This document shows, piece by piece, positions 1-5,353 of a stretch of DNA of 5,353 nucleotides (position 1 is the first letter of the stretch; each line of letters opens with the position of its first letter). Position numbers and translations under genes: made by a program. Under the pieces are notes generated by a model that was not told the DNA's origin, searched no databases, and saw only the letters and a list, made by a program, of their open reading frames with translations. The stretch spans positions 1-5,353 of the forward strand of contig RFJB01000070.1 in assembly GCA_003695045.1 (NCBI GenBank), read 5' to 3'. The stretch is from Candidatus Woesearchaeota archaeon (lineage in GTDB: Archaea; Nanobdellota; Nanobdellia; Woesearchaeales; J091).

Positions 1-43
1 GTTCTACGATCTTTTTGAAAAATTTCTTGAGAAAAGAACCCGG

Positions 44-973
44 ATGGAGAAAGTTGTTGAAGAAAGGTTCAGGGATCTTTCTGAAAAAGAAAAGGTAAGC
101 ATTGAAGACATCAAGCGCGACCTTTACCACTTCTCAAATCCGGATGAGGTGTCAAGGTATGTGTTCCACATACTGTCAATGGGATACACGCGCTTCATGG
201 ACGAACACACAGTGAAATGGCTCTCCAGGGTTGGAAGAGCAGCGTCATACCAGAGCACCATCCTGCGAAGACGACAGAGGGCAGCACTTGAAAACCAGCG
301 GAGGGATTACCTTACAGGATTCTTTACCAAGAGCGTAATAGACCAGAAACTGCCCGAGAAGATTCAGGAGTGGCAGACGGCATGCAGATCGGCATTAACA
401 AATGAAAGAGAACTGGAGAAAATACCGCGCATATCTCTCATGTTCATAGACATTGACGACTTCGGCAAGTTCAACAAGCGATTCGGCCAGGCAACAGGCG
501 ACGATGTGCTCCGCTTTTTCGGCAGGAAAATTCTTGAGAACGTTCACGGAAAAGACATAGTGGGCAGGTACGGGGGCGAGGAGTTCATAGTCATCTGGCC
601 CGGCCTCGGAAAGGAAGAAGCCAAGAAAAAAGCGGAAAGGATATTCAGGAGCATAACAGGAGAAAGGCACCGCTTCACAAACGGCCTGCCCGAGAGCAGC
701 AGGGACTACGACGAGTTCAACGACAGGTTCACATTCAGCGGGGGCCTTGCAACGTTTCCGGACGACCTCCTGCAGCCGGACAGGGACCACCCTAAAAGAA
801 TCCCCAAGCCCTACCTTCACGAAAAATATTATTCCGTCGCGGACCTCGCAAAAAAGCACCCGAACGACCTCGCGCACGACCTGATAAAGGTGGCTAACAG
901 GCAGGAGATGCTCGCAAAAGAGAAGGGCAAAGCAAGAATAATCGCTGACGAGAAAACATTCTGCAAGGCGTGA
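44..973 (+). CDS. GGDEF-domain protein, putative diguanylate cyclase (possibly 5'-partial)
   Basis: GGDEF proteins condense two GTP into cyclic di-GMP or act as degenerate nucleotide sensors. Counting from the ATG at 44, residues 1-85 are helical, charged and without a recognised domain. The domain opens with DYLTGFFTK (88-96), followed by an extra segment of roughly 25 residues. The nucleotide-binding stretch is DIDDFGKFN...GDDVL (136-156) and the signature GGEEF is at 177-181. D136, N144, D153 and the GGEEF acids are kept, so catalysis is possible. The usual FK and ND residues are G141 and K145, and the RxxD inhibitory site five residues before GGEEF reads HGKD, so product inhibition is probably lost. 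The C-terminal half has a long insertion (about 207-270) and a weak version of the usual ending (AN, AKEKGKAR). No membrane segment or signal peptide is visible. The frame is open upstream to base 2, so the true start may lie outside the window. Confidence 0.85.
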   Translation: MEKVVEERFRDLSEKEKVSIEDIKRDLYHFSNPDEVSRYVFHILSMGYTRFMDEHTVKWLSRVGRAASYQSTILRRRQRAALENQRRDYLTGFFTKSVIDQKLPEKIQEWQTACRSALTNERELEKIPRISLMFIDIDDFGKFNKRFGQATGDDVLRFFGRKILENVHGKDIVGRYGGEEFIVIWPGLGKEEAKKKAERIFRSITGERHRFTNGLPESSRDYDEFNDRFTFSGGLATFPDDLLQPDRDHPKRIPKPYLHEKYYSVADLAKKHPNDLAHDLIKVANRQEMLAKEKGKARIIADEKTFCKA

Positions 974-1004
974 AAAACAGCCAGAGCCGGAAGGCAGCGA
1001 AGAA

Positions 1005-1012
1005 TTTAAAAA
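1005..1012 (+). promoter_or_regulatory. Archaeal-type TATA element upstream of cysQ
   Basis: TTTAAAAA lies in the short spacer after the GGDEF gene, preceded by a purine-rich stretch (GCGAAGAA) where a TFB recognition element would sit. Its centre is about 27 bases before the ATG at 1035. In archaea this places the transcription start at or next to that ATG, giving a leaderless message. No Shine-Dalgarno sequence precedes 1035, which agrees. If the organism were bacterial, the site would have little meaning, since no clear -35/-10 pair is evident. A single AT-rich octamer can arise by chance. Confidence 0.5.
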
Positions 1013-1034
1013 CAACAACAGAGTGGCGTTCTGC

Positions 1035-1838
1035 ATGGAACTTGACAGGGAACTTGAAGTTGCAAAAGAGCTTGCGCTTTCTGCCGGAAAGAAGATAATG
1101 GAGATTTACAACAGAACCGACAGCCAGGTCTCCTACAAGGAAGACAGGAGCCCTCTTACCGAAGCGGACACGCAGTCAAACACGATTATCATGAACGGCC
1201 TGCGGAAAGAATTTCCCGACGACGGATTTCTGACAGAGGAAGAGAAGGACAGCGAGGAGCGCCTTGAAAAGCAGAGAGTGTGGATTGTTGATCCGCTTGA
1301 CGGCACAAAGGAGTTCATAAAGCATACCGGCGAGTTCACAGTCAACATTGCATTGACAATAAACGGCTCTCCAGAGATTGGAGTTGTCTATGTTCCCGCA
1401 CTGGACGAGCTCTACTTCTCCGCGAGAGGAAAGGGAGCGTTCGCAGTGAGGAACGGAAAAAAAGAGAAGCTCGCTGTCTCAAACAGAGAAAAAATAAACG
1501 AGATGCTCCTCGCAGTAAGCAGGGACCATTCAACCGAAGAGGAAAAAAAGCTCTCGGAACACTTTGCCGGAACAGAAGCAAGGGGAAGCTCGCTGAAAGG
1601 ACTCATGATAGCAGAGGGAAAGGCGGAAGCATACTTCAGGGCAGGACCTGTCAACCAGTGGGACATCTGCGCCATGGAATCCGTGCTGACAGAAGCAGGA
1701 GGCATGCTTACAGATTTGACAGGGAACAGGATAAGATACAACACACGGGAAACATTAATAAAAGGGTTTCTTGCAAGCAATAACAGAGCGCACAGGGAAA
1801 TCCTTGCGCTCATTGACAGGATAAGGAGGGGGGAATAG
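1035..1838 (+). CDS. cysQ: 3'(2'),5'-bisphosphate nucleotidase (PAP phosphatase), CysQ
   Basis: This inositol-monophosphatase-superfamily enzyme hydrolyses 3'-phosphoadenosine 5'-phosphate (PAP), the inhibitory by-product of PAPS use, to AMP and phosphate. From the ATG at 1035 the protein has 267 residues, normal for CysQ. The metal-binding residues are visible: EEE around 68-70, DPLDGT (86-91, with D86 and D89 as ligands) and WDICA (209-213, D210). SPLTEAD (39-45), GSSLKG (184-189) and EAGG (220-223) are also typical. A GTG at 1023 would add four residues, but the ATG is preferred because the family begins near MELDRELEVAKE and because it sits at leaderless distance from the TATA-like element. 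The stop codon directly abuts the cysD start, so the two are co-transcribed. A broader inositol-phosphatase specificity is possible, but the sulfate-activation neighbours favour PAP. Confidence 0.92.
   Translation: MELDRELEVAKELALSAGKKIMEIYNRTDSQVSYKEDRSPLTEADTQSNTIIMNGLRKEFPDDGFLTEEEKDSEERLEKQRVWIVDPLDGTKEFIKHTGEFTVNIALTINGSPEIGVVYVPALDELYFSARGKGAFAVRNGKKEKLAVSNREKINEMLLAVSRDHSTEEEKKLSEHFAGTEARGSSLKGLMIAEGKAEAYFRAGPVNQWDICAMESVLTEAGGMLTDLTGNRIRYNTRETLIKGFLASNNRAHREILALIDRIRRGE
1825..1830 (+). promoter_or_regulatory. Shine-Dalgarno site for cysD
   Basis: GGAGGG, continued by more G residues, ends about 8 bases before the GTG at 1839 and overlaps the last codons of cysQ. It supports the GTG start of cysD and shows that the organism uses Shine-Dalgarno initiation for internal operon genes. 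The upstream cysQ ATG has no such site. Confidence 0.7.
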
Positions 1839-2720
1839 GTGGACCGCCTGGACTCGCTGGAAGCGCAGTCAATATACATAATAAGGGAAGCATACAACAG
1901 GTTCAAGAACCTTGTTATGCTGTGGTCTGTCGGGAAGGACAGCACCGTTCTGCTGTGGCTGATGAAAAAGGCATTCTTCGGCCATGCCCCGATTCCGCTT
2001 CTTCATATTGATACTGGATTCAAGATTCCCGAGATGATAAAATACAGGGACAAGCTGGCAATGGAGCTTGGACTGACAATGCTTGTGGGCCAAAACGAGG
2101 AAGCTCTGAGAAAAAAGGAAACATTTCCGGACGGCAAGCTTACCAGGGTGCAGTGCTGCATGGCGCTGAAAACGATAGCGCTGAGAAAAACGCTGAGCGG
2201 TGAGTGGCCGAGGAAGAAGCTCAACCTCAAAACAGGAAAGTATGAAGAAGACCCAAGCAGAGAGCCGTTCACAGGAGTCATTGTGGGCGTGAGGGCTGAT
2301 GAAGAGGGCTCGCGCTCGAAAGAAAGGTATTTCTCCCCCAGGGACAAAGAGAGCAACTGGGATGTTGCTGACCAGCCGCCAGAATTGTGGAACCAGTTCA
2401 AAACGGATTTTGCGCCAGGAACGCACATAAGAATACATCCTCTTCTGGACTGGACAGAGCTTGACATCTGGGAGTACATAAAGAGAGAGAACATACCCGT
2501 GGTTTCGCTTTACTTTGACAACGGAAAGGGGCTGAGATACAGAAGTTTGGGATGCCAGCCCTGCACAAAGCCGATAGAGTCAAATGCAAAGAATGTTGAC
2601 GACATCATAGAAGAGCTCCGGACGGGAAAGCTGGCAAACATAGCGGAGAGAGCGGGCAGGGACCAGGACAAGGAAGACGGGAACAGTCTGGAAACACTGA
2701 GAAGAGAGGGCTACATGTAG
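1839..2720 (+). CDS. cysD: Sulfate adenylyltransferase subunit 2, CysD
   Basis: This is the catalytic subunit of the two-subunit ATP sulfurylase, which makes adenosine 5'-phosphosulfate (APS) from ATP and sulfate, driven by GTP hydrolysis in CysN. The ATP-pyrophosphatase P-loop SVGKDS is at 30-35. Other family stretches are HIDTGFK (56-62), [18 protein letters not shown] (152-169), PPELWNQ (180-186), [11 protein letters not shown] (204-214) and the C-terminal RREGYM. At 293 residues it is near the normal length of about 300, but it lacks the acidic insertion that E. coli CysD has before the RxxxLGC region and carries a lysine-rich insert at about 120-143. The only four cysteines are C106-C107 and C239-C242 (CC and GCQPC), a pattern like the iron-sulfur site of APS reductases. 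The reductase's catalytic ECGLH-type tail is absent, so this is not CysH. The GTG start follows a good ribosome site and touches the cysQ stop. Confidence 0.93.
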   Translation: MDRLDSLEAQSIYIIREAYNRFKNLVMLWSVGKDSTVLLWLMKKAFFGHAPIPLLHIDTGFKIPEMIKYRDKLAMELGLTMLVGQNEEALRKKETFPDGKLTRVQCCMALKTIALRKTLSGEWPRKKLNLKTGKYEEDPSREPFTGVIVGVRADEEGSRSKERYFSPRDKESNWDVADQPPELWNQFKTDFAPGTHIRIHPLLDWTELDIWEYIKRENIPVVSLYFDNGKGLRYRSLGCQPCTKPIESNAKNVDDIIEELRTGKLANIAERAGRDQDKEDGNSLETLRREGYM

Positions 2721-2723
2721 GGG

Positions 2724-4508
2724 ATGAGAATGAAAGCCGAACAGGGAGAACCGTTCAAACTTGTAATCGTGGGGCATGTCGACCACGGAAAGTCAACCCT
2801 TGTCGGCCGGCTTCTTGCAGACACCGGCTCTCTTCCAGAGGGAAAACTGGAGCAGGTAAAGGAGTTCTGCGAAAAAAACGGCAGGCCGTTTGAGTACGCG
2901 TTCCTGCTTGATGCTCTAAAAGACGAGCAGGGGCAGGGAATCACGATAGACACTGCAAGGTGCTTTTTCAAAACGCAAAAGAGGGATTACCTGATATTTG
3001 ACGCTCCCGGACACATAGAGTTTCTCAAGAACATGATTTCAGGTGCCGCAAGGGCGGAAGCGGCAGTGCTTGTGATTGATGCTGACGAGGGGATACAGGA
3101 AAACTCAAAGAGGCACGCATACATGCTGTCGCTCCTCGGAATAAGGCAGGTCATCGTGTGCGTAAACAAGATGGACCTCGCTGCCTACAAGCAGGATGTT
3201 TTTGAAAACATCAGAAAGGACTACGGTGCCTTCCTCTCAAAGATAGGAATAAGCCCTGTTGACTATCTTCCCGTGTCGGCAATGAAGGGGGACAATCTTG
3301 TAAAGCCGAGCGAAAACATGAAATGGTACAAGGGAAAAAACCTTTTGGAAGCCCTTGATTCTCTGCGCAAGGAGCCCCCGCTGGAAGACGCTCCGTTAAG
3401 AATTCCGGTTCAGGACGTTTACAGGTTTACGGAAAACAACGACAGGAGGAGAATAATTGCGGGCAGAGTGGAGTCAGGAACATTAAGAAAGGGCGACGAG
3501 ATAATCCTTCTTCCGTCAGGAAAATCGACAAGGGTCAAAAGCATTGAAGAGTTCAACAGGCCGGCGCACCATCCGGAAGAAAAAGTTTCCGCAGGATACT
3601 CAACAGGATTCACTCTTGAAGAGCAGATCTATGTGAGGAGAGGCGAGATTGTCGCAAAGAAGGGCGAGAAGCTTCCGGAAGTTGCAAGCACATTCGAGGC
3701 GAACGTTTTCTGGATGGGAAGAAGCCCCCTTGTGGAAGGAAAGGAATACAAACTCAAGCTTGCAACCAGCGAAACACCGTTCAAGGTAAAGGAAATAATC
3801 TCTGTTCTAGACACAACCTCCCTGAAGAACGAGAAAGGAAAGAAGATAGCGAGGCACGCTGCAGGAAAGTGCGTCATTGAATGCCTGAAGCCCATTGCGT
3901 TTGACCTCGCCGAGAACCTGCAAAACACGAGCAGGTTTGTGATTGTTGAGGACTACGACATTGTCGGGGGAGGCATAATTGTCGCAAAGATTGACGGGTC
4001 GGAATACGTCCAGGAAAAGAGGATGCGGGAGGAGCACTGGGACAAGAGCATGGTAAGTTTTGAGGAACGCGCAATAAGGTACGGCCAGAAGCCGCTGTTC
4101 ATCATGATTACGGGAAAGTCAGGAATTGACAAGAAGAGCATTGCGTGGCATCTTGAAAAGAAACTCTTCACGCTGGGAAAGAAGACATATTTTCTCGGAA
4201 TACGAAACCTGCTCAGGGGCCTGAACAGGGACATAACGGACAAAAACTCAAGGGAGCACATCAGGCGCCTGGCTGAAGTGGCGAACTTCATGGTGGATGC
4301 GGGGCTGATAGTGATAGCAACAGCCAGCGACCTCTCGCACGAGGACTTCAATATGCTGCGCTCAATAGTGGACGAGACGCTGATAATAACAGTTGATACG
4401 CAGGAGGACTTCTCGGACCTCAACCTCGACTCAGAACTGCCGCCCGAAGAAAATGCCGAGAGGATAATAAAATACCTCAAATTCAAGGGCCTCATATTCA
4501 GCTTGTGA
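2724..4508 (+). CDS. cysN: Sulfate adenylyltransferase subunit 1 (GTPase CysN) fused to a degenerate APS-kinase-like domain
   Basis: CysN is the translation-factor-type GTPase whose GTP hydrolysis drives APS synthesis by CysD. The GTPase motifs are complete: GHVDHGKST (17-25), the G2 threonine in GITID (72-76), DAPGH (93-97), NKMD (148-151) and SAMKGDN (185-191). EF-Tu-like beta-barrel domains follow at about 225-430, including [13 protein letters not shown] (242-254). Residues 438-594 form an APS-kinase-like domain in which the Walker A, DGDN and ISPFR motifs are destroyed and the lid is missing, so it should be inactive as a kinase. The total of 594 residues is a little shorter than usual active CysNC fusions because of that lid loss. 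The ATG at 2724 is 3 bases after the cysD stop. An in-frame ATG at 2730 is equally possible, and neither has a strong ribosome site. The product should form a cytoplasmic complex with CysD. Confidence 0.93.
   Translation: MRMKAEQGEPFKLVIVGHVDHGKSTLVGRLLADTGSLPEGKLEQVKEFCEKNGRPFEYAFLLDALKDEQGQGITIDTARCFFKTQKRDYLIFDAPGHIEFLKNMISGAARAEAAVLVIDADEGIQENSKRHAYMLSLLGIRQVIVCVNKMDLAAYKQDVFENIRKDYGAFLSKIGISPVDYLPVSAMKGDNLVKPSENMKWYKGKNLLEALDSLRKEPPLEDAPLRIPVQDVYRFTENNDRRRIIAGRVESGTLRKGDEIILLPSGKSTRVKSIEEFNRPAHHPEEKVSAGYSTGFTLEEQIYVRRGEIVAKKGEKLPEVASTFEANVFWMGRSPLVEGKEYKLKLATSETPFKVKEIISVLDTTSLKNEKGKKIARHAAGKCVIECLKPIAFDLAENLQNTSRFVIVEDYDIVGGGIIVAKIDGSEYVQEKRMREEHWDKSMVSFEERAIRYGQKPLFIMITGKSGIDKKSIAWHLEKKLFTLGKKTYFLGIRNLLRGLNRDITDKNSREHIRRLAEVANFMVDAGLIVIATASDLSHEDFNMLRSIVDETLIITVDTQEDFSDLNLDSELPPEENAERIIKYLKFKGLIFSL
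4035..4505 (+). other. Degenerate APS-kinase-like domain within CysN
   Basis: This segment (CysN residues 438-594) aligns with the separate CysC encoded next door. Both share a W..xxxV[ST] lead-in, EKKL, GLN, IRR[LV]AEVA and DAG/EAG stretches. Active-site positions differ. Walker [10 protein letters not shown] becomes GKSGIDKKS, which keeps the lysine but replaces the preceding Gly with Asp and the metal-binding Ser with Lys. [10 protein letters not shown] becomes [10 protein letters not shown], losing both Asp. The FSxxDRxEN region loses Phe and Arg, FISPFR becomes ASDLSH, and the lid loop (RDPKGMY in CysC) is deleted. The reading frame is intact to the end, so the domain is maintained and not a decaying pseudogene. 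A structural or regulatory role is inferred. Confidence 0.85.
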
Positions 4509-5104
4509 TTAAGATGACAAAGAACGTGGTGTGGCATGAAGGCAAGGTAACCAGGCAGATGAGAAACGAACTGCTTGGATACGAAAACAGGGTGGTGTGG
4601 TTTACAGGCCTTTCCGGTTCAGGAAAATCAACGCTGGCAGTCGAAGTTGAAAAAAAACTCCATGAGAAGGGCATTCTTGCGTTCATTCTTGACGGCGACA
4701 ACATAAGGCACGGGCTCAACTCCGACCTGGGCTTCTCAAAGGAAGACAGAAAGGAAAACATAAGACGCGTGGCAGAGGTGGCAAAGCTCTTCTACGAAGC
4801 AGGCGTTTATGTGCTGGTAAGCTTCATAAGCCCGTTCAGGTCCGAGAGGGACTACGCAAGGAAGCTGATAGGAAAGGACTTCGTGGAAGTGTTTGTTTCA
4901 TGCCCTCTTGAAGAATGCATGAAGAGAGACCCGAAGGGAATGTACGAGAAGGCAAAAAAAGGGCTGATAAAGGAATTCACGGGAGTTGACAGCCCTTACG
5001 AAGAGCCGTTAAATCCTGAGATTGTCGTGGACACGAGCAAGGAAGAGATAAGCCAGAGCGTGAAAAAGATTCTTGACTGCATCCTTCCTCAGAGCTTGTC
5101 GTAG
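4505..5104 (+). CDS. cysC: Adenylyl-sulfate kinase (APS kinase), CysC
   Basis: CysC phosphorylates the 3'-hydroxyl of APS with ATP, giving the sulfate donor PAPS. All family landmarks are present: the WHEGKVTR lead-in (10-17), Walker [10 protein letters not shown] (35-43), [16 protein letters not shown] (63-78), [16 protein letters not shown] (81-96), [12 protein letters not shown] (108-119) and the lid [10 protein letters not shown] (141-150) with the nearby GVDSPYEEP (160-168). Length (199 residues) is standard. The frame begins with a GTG whose last two bases, with the next A, form the cysN stop (GTGA overlap), which suggests translational coupling. An in-frame ATG at 4514 is the alternative, and no clear Shine-Dalgarno precedes either. 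As the only intact APS kinase in the window, it presumably supplies the activity that the CysN C-terminal domain has lost. The last 16 bases overlap a convergent gene. Confidence 0.95.
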   Translation: MIKMTKNVVWHEGKVTRQMRNELLGYENRVVWFTGLSGSGKSTLAVEVEKKLHEKGILAFILDGDNIRHGLNSDLGFSKEDRKENIRRVAEVAKLFYEAGVYVLVSFISPFRSERDYARKLIGKDFVEVFVSCPLEECMKRDPKGMYEKAKKGLIKEFTGVDSPYEEPLNPEIVVDTSKEEISQSVKKILDCILPQSLS

Positions 5105-5353
5105 CCCCAGAGTTTGATAACGCTTTTTTCTTTGGGAAGGAAGCCCTCGCTGTGAAGGAGTTCGTCAAGCTTCCTGACTTCAGGATAGAATCTCCTTTTA
5201 AGTTTCAAATCAAAGGAGAGATTTCTTTCAGGTCTGCGTGAACGCGGCAGAAAATCAAACAGCGAGTGAAGTTTGGACTCGACTATGCCCAACCACCTAA
5301 CAGGAACAAGAGTTCTCACGATTTTGTTTATTGGAGAGGGCACACCTGTAATA
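5089..5353 (-). CDS. Putative sulfotransferase, C-terminal fragment (5' end beyond window)
   Basis: A - strand frame is open from the right edge to a TGA at 5091-5089 and gives 87 complete residues. A GTG at 5343-5341 exists, but the frame continues in from outside, so it is unlikely to be the start. Codon choice (AGG/AGA arginine, AAA/GAA, CTT/CTC) matches the neighbours, which argues for real coding. The segment has RSRRPERN followed by LKRRFYPEVRKLDELL and a late tryptophan. This order resembles the end of prokaryotic sulfotransferases, where a basic loop precedes a final helix of the form LxxxFxxxVxxLxxLL. The catalytic and 5'-phosphosulfate-binding motifs would lie outside the window, so the family call rests on this tail plus the PAPS-making neighbours. 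A glycosyltransferase or other enzyme cannot be excluded. The 3' end overlaps the cysC 3' end by 16 bases, tail to tail. Confidence 0.5.
   Translation of the reverse strand, partial: ITGVPSPINKIVRTLVPVRWLGIVESKLHSLFDFLPRSRRPERNLSFDLKLKRRFYPEVRKLDELLHSEGFLPKEKSVIKLWGYDKL
5124..5133 (+). terminator. Possible oligo-T terminator of the cys operon
   Basis: TTTTTTCTTT begins about 20 bases after the cysC stop, on the operon's sense strand. Archaeal RNA polymerase can stop at such T-runs without a hairpin, and no convincing stem precedes this one. On the opposite strand the same bases encode lysine-rich codons of the convergent gene, so the run may simply reflect coding. Confidence 0.3.

Noticed and set aside
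981..995. GCC-GGAA-GGC inverted repeat after the GGDEF gene as a terminator
   Set aside because: The stem is only three base pairs and no T-run follows.
1023..1034. GTG at 1023 as the start of cysQ
   Set aside because: It adds only four residues (MAFC), lies upstream of the expected transcript start from the TATA-like element, and has no ribosome site. The ATG at 1035 fits better.
395..1036. 213-residue open frame on the - strand under the GGDEF gene
   Set aside because: It lies opposite a well-supported GGDEF frame, is rich in Cys/Phe/Val without any recognisable motif, and is the usual by-product of purine-rich coding on the other strand.
1412..1945. 177-residue - strand frame across the cysQ/cysD junction
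   Set aside because: It is antisense to catalytic motifs of cysQ and the P-loop of cysD, is serine/leucine-rich with low complexity, and has no promoter or ribosome site.
1839..2720. The CC/CxxC protein as an APS/PAPS reductase (CysH)
   Set aside because: It has the full CysD framework, is followed by cysN, and lacks the C-terminal catalytic cysteine motif of the reductases.
4035..4505. Reading the CysN C-terminal domain as a second active APS kinase (bifunctional CysNC)
   Set aside because: Walker A, DGDN, ISPFR and lid residues are all changed or missing, which is too many losses for phosphotransfer by the known mechanism.
3953..4537. 194-residue - strand frame across the cysN/cysC junction
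   Set aside because: It is a shadow of the CysN C-terminal domain, with serine-rich composition and no motif.

Overview
The window carries a compact sulfate-activation operon on the + strand, flanked by a GGDEF-domain gene on the left and the 3' end of a convergent, probably sulfotransferase, gene on the right. Base composition is mid-range and arginine codons are mostly AGA/AGG. The only clear promoter-like site is an archaeal-style TATA element (TTTAAAAA), centred about 27 bases before the best cysQ ATG. That spacing fits a leaderless archaeal transcript, while cysD inside the operon has a strong Shine-Dalgarno sequence. This makes an archaeon, perhaps of an uncultivated lineage, my preferred source. 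A bacterium from a candidate phylum is not excluded, because the protein families here also occur in bacteria.

Layout: (1) 44-973, a GGDEF-domain protein with an intact GGEEF signature, a damaged inhibitory site and a long degenerate C-terminal part. Its reading frame stays open to the left edge, so it may be 5'-partial. (2) About 60 bases of spacer with the TATA-like element. (3) 1035-5104, the four-gene run cysQ-cysD-cysN-cysC with junctions of 0 bases, 3 bases and a 4-base overlap. (4) 5089-5353 on the - strand, the C-terminal 87 residues of a gene entering from the right, whose stop lies inside the cysC 3' end. No stretch over 300 bases lacks a gene, and I saw no tRNA, rRNA, CRISPR array, insertion sequence or long repeat.

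How the genes work together: CysD and the GTPase CysN form the two-subunit ATP sulfurylase that makes APS from sulfate and ATP. CysC phosphorylates APS to PAPS. CysQ hydrolyses PAP, the product left after PAPS is used. No PAPS/APS reductase or sulfite reductase is visible, whereas a sulfotransferase-like tail lies next door. The set therefore reads better as a PAPS supply-and-recycle module for sulfating a glycan or other acceptor than as sulfur assimilation, though this is limited by the window edges.

Two features stand out. CysN carries a C-terminal APS-kinase-like domain whose catalytic residues are lost, next to a separate intact CysC. This resembles in principle the inactive, PAPS-sensing APS-kinase-like domain of fungal ATP sulfurylase. 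CysD contains exactly four cysteines, arranged CC...CxxC as in iron-sulfur APS reductases, which suggests a [4Fe-4S] cluster in an ATP sulfurylase subunit.
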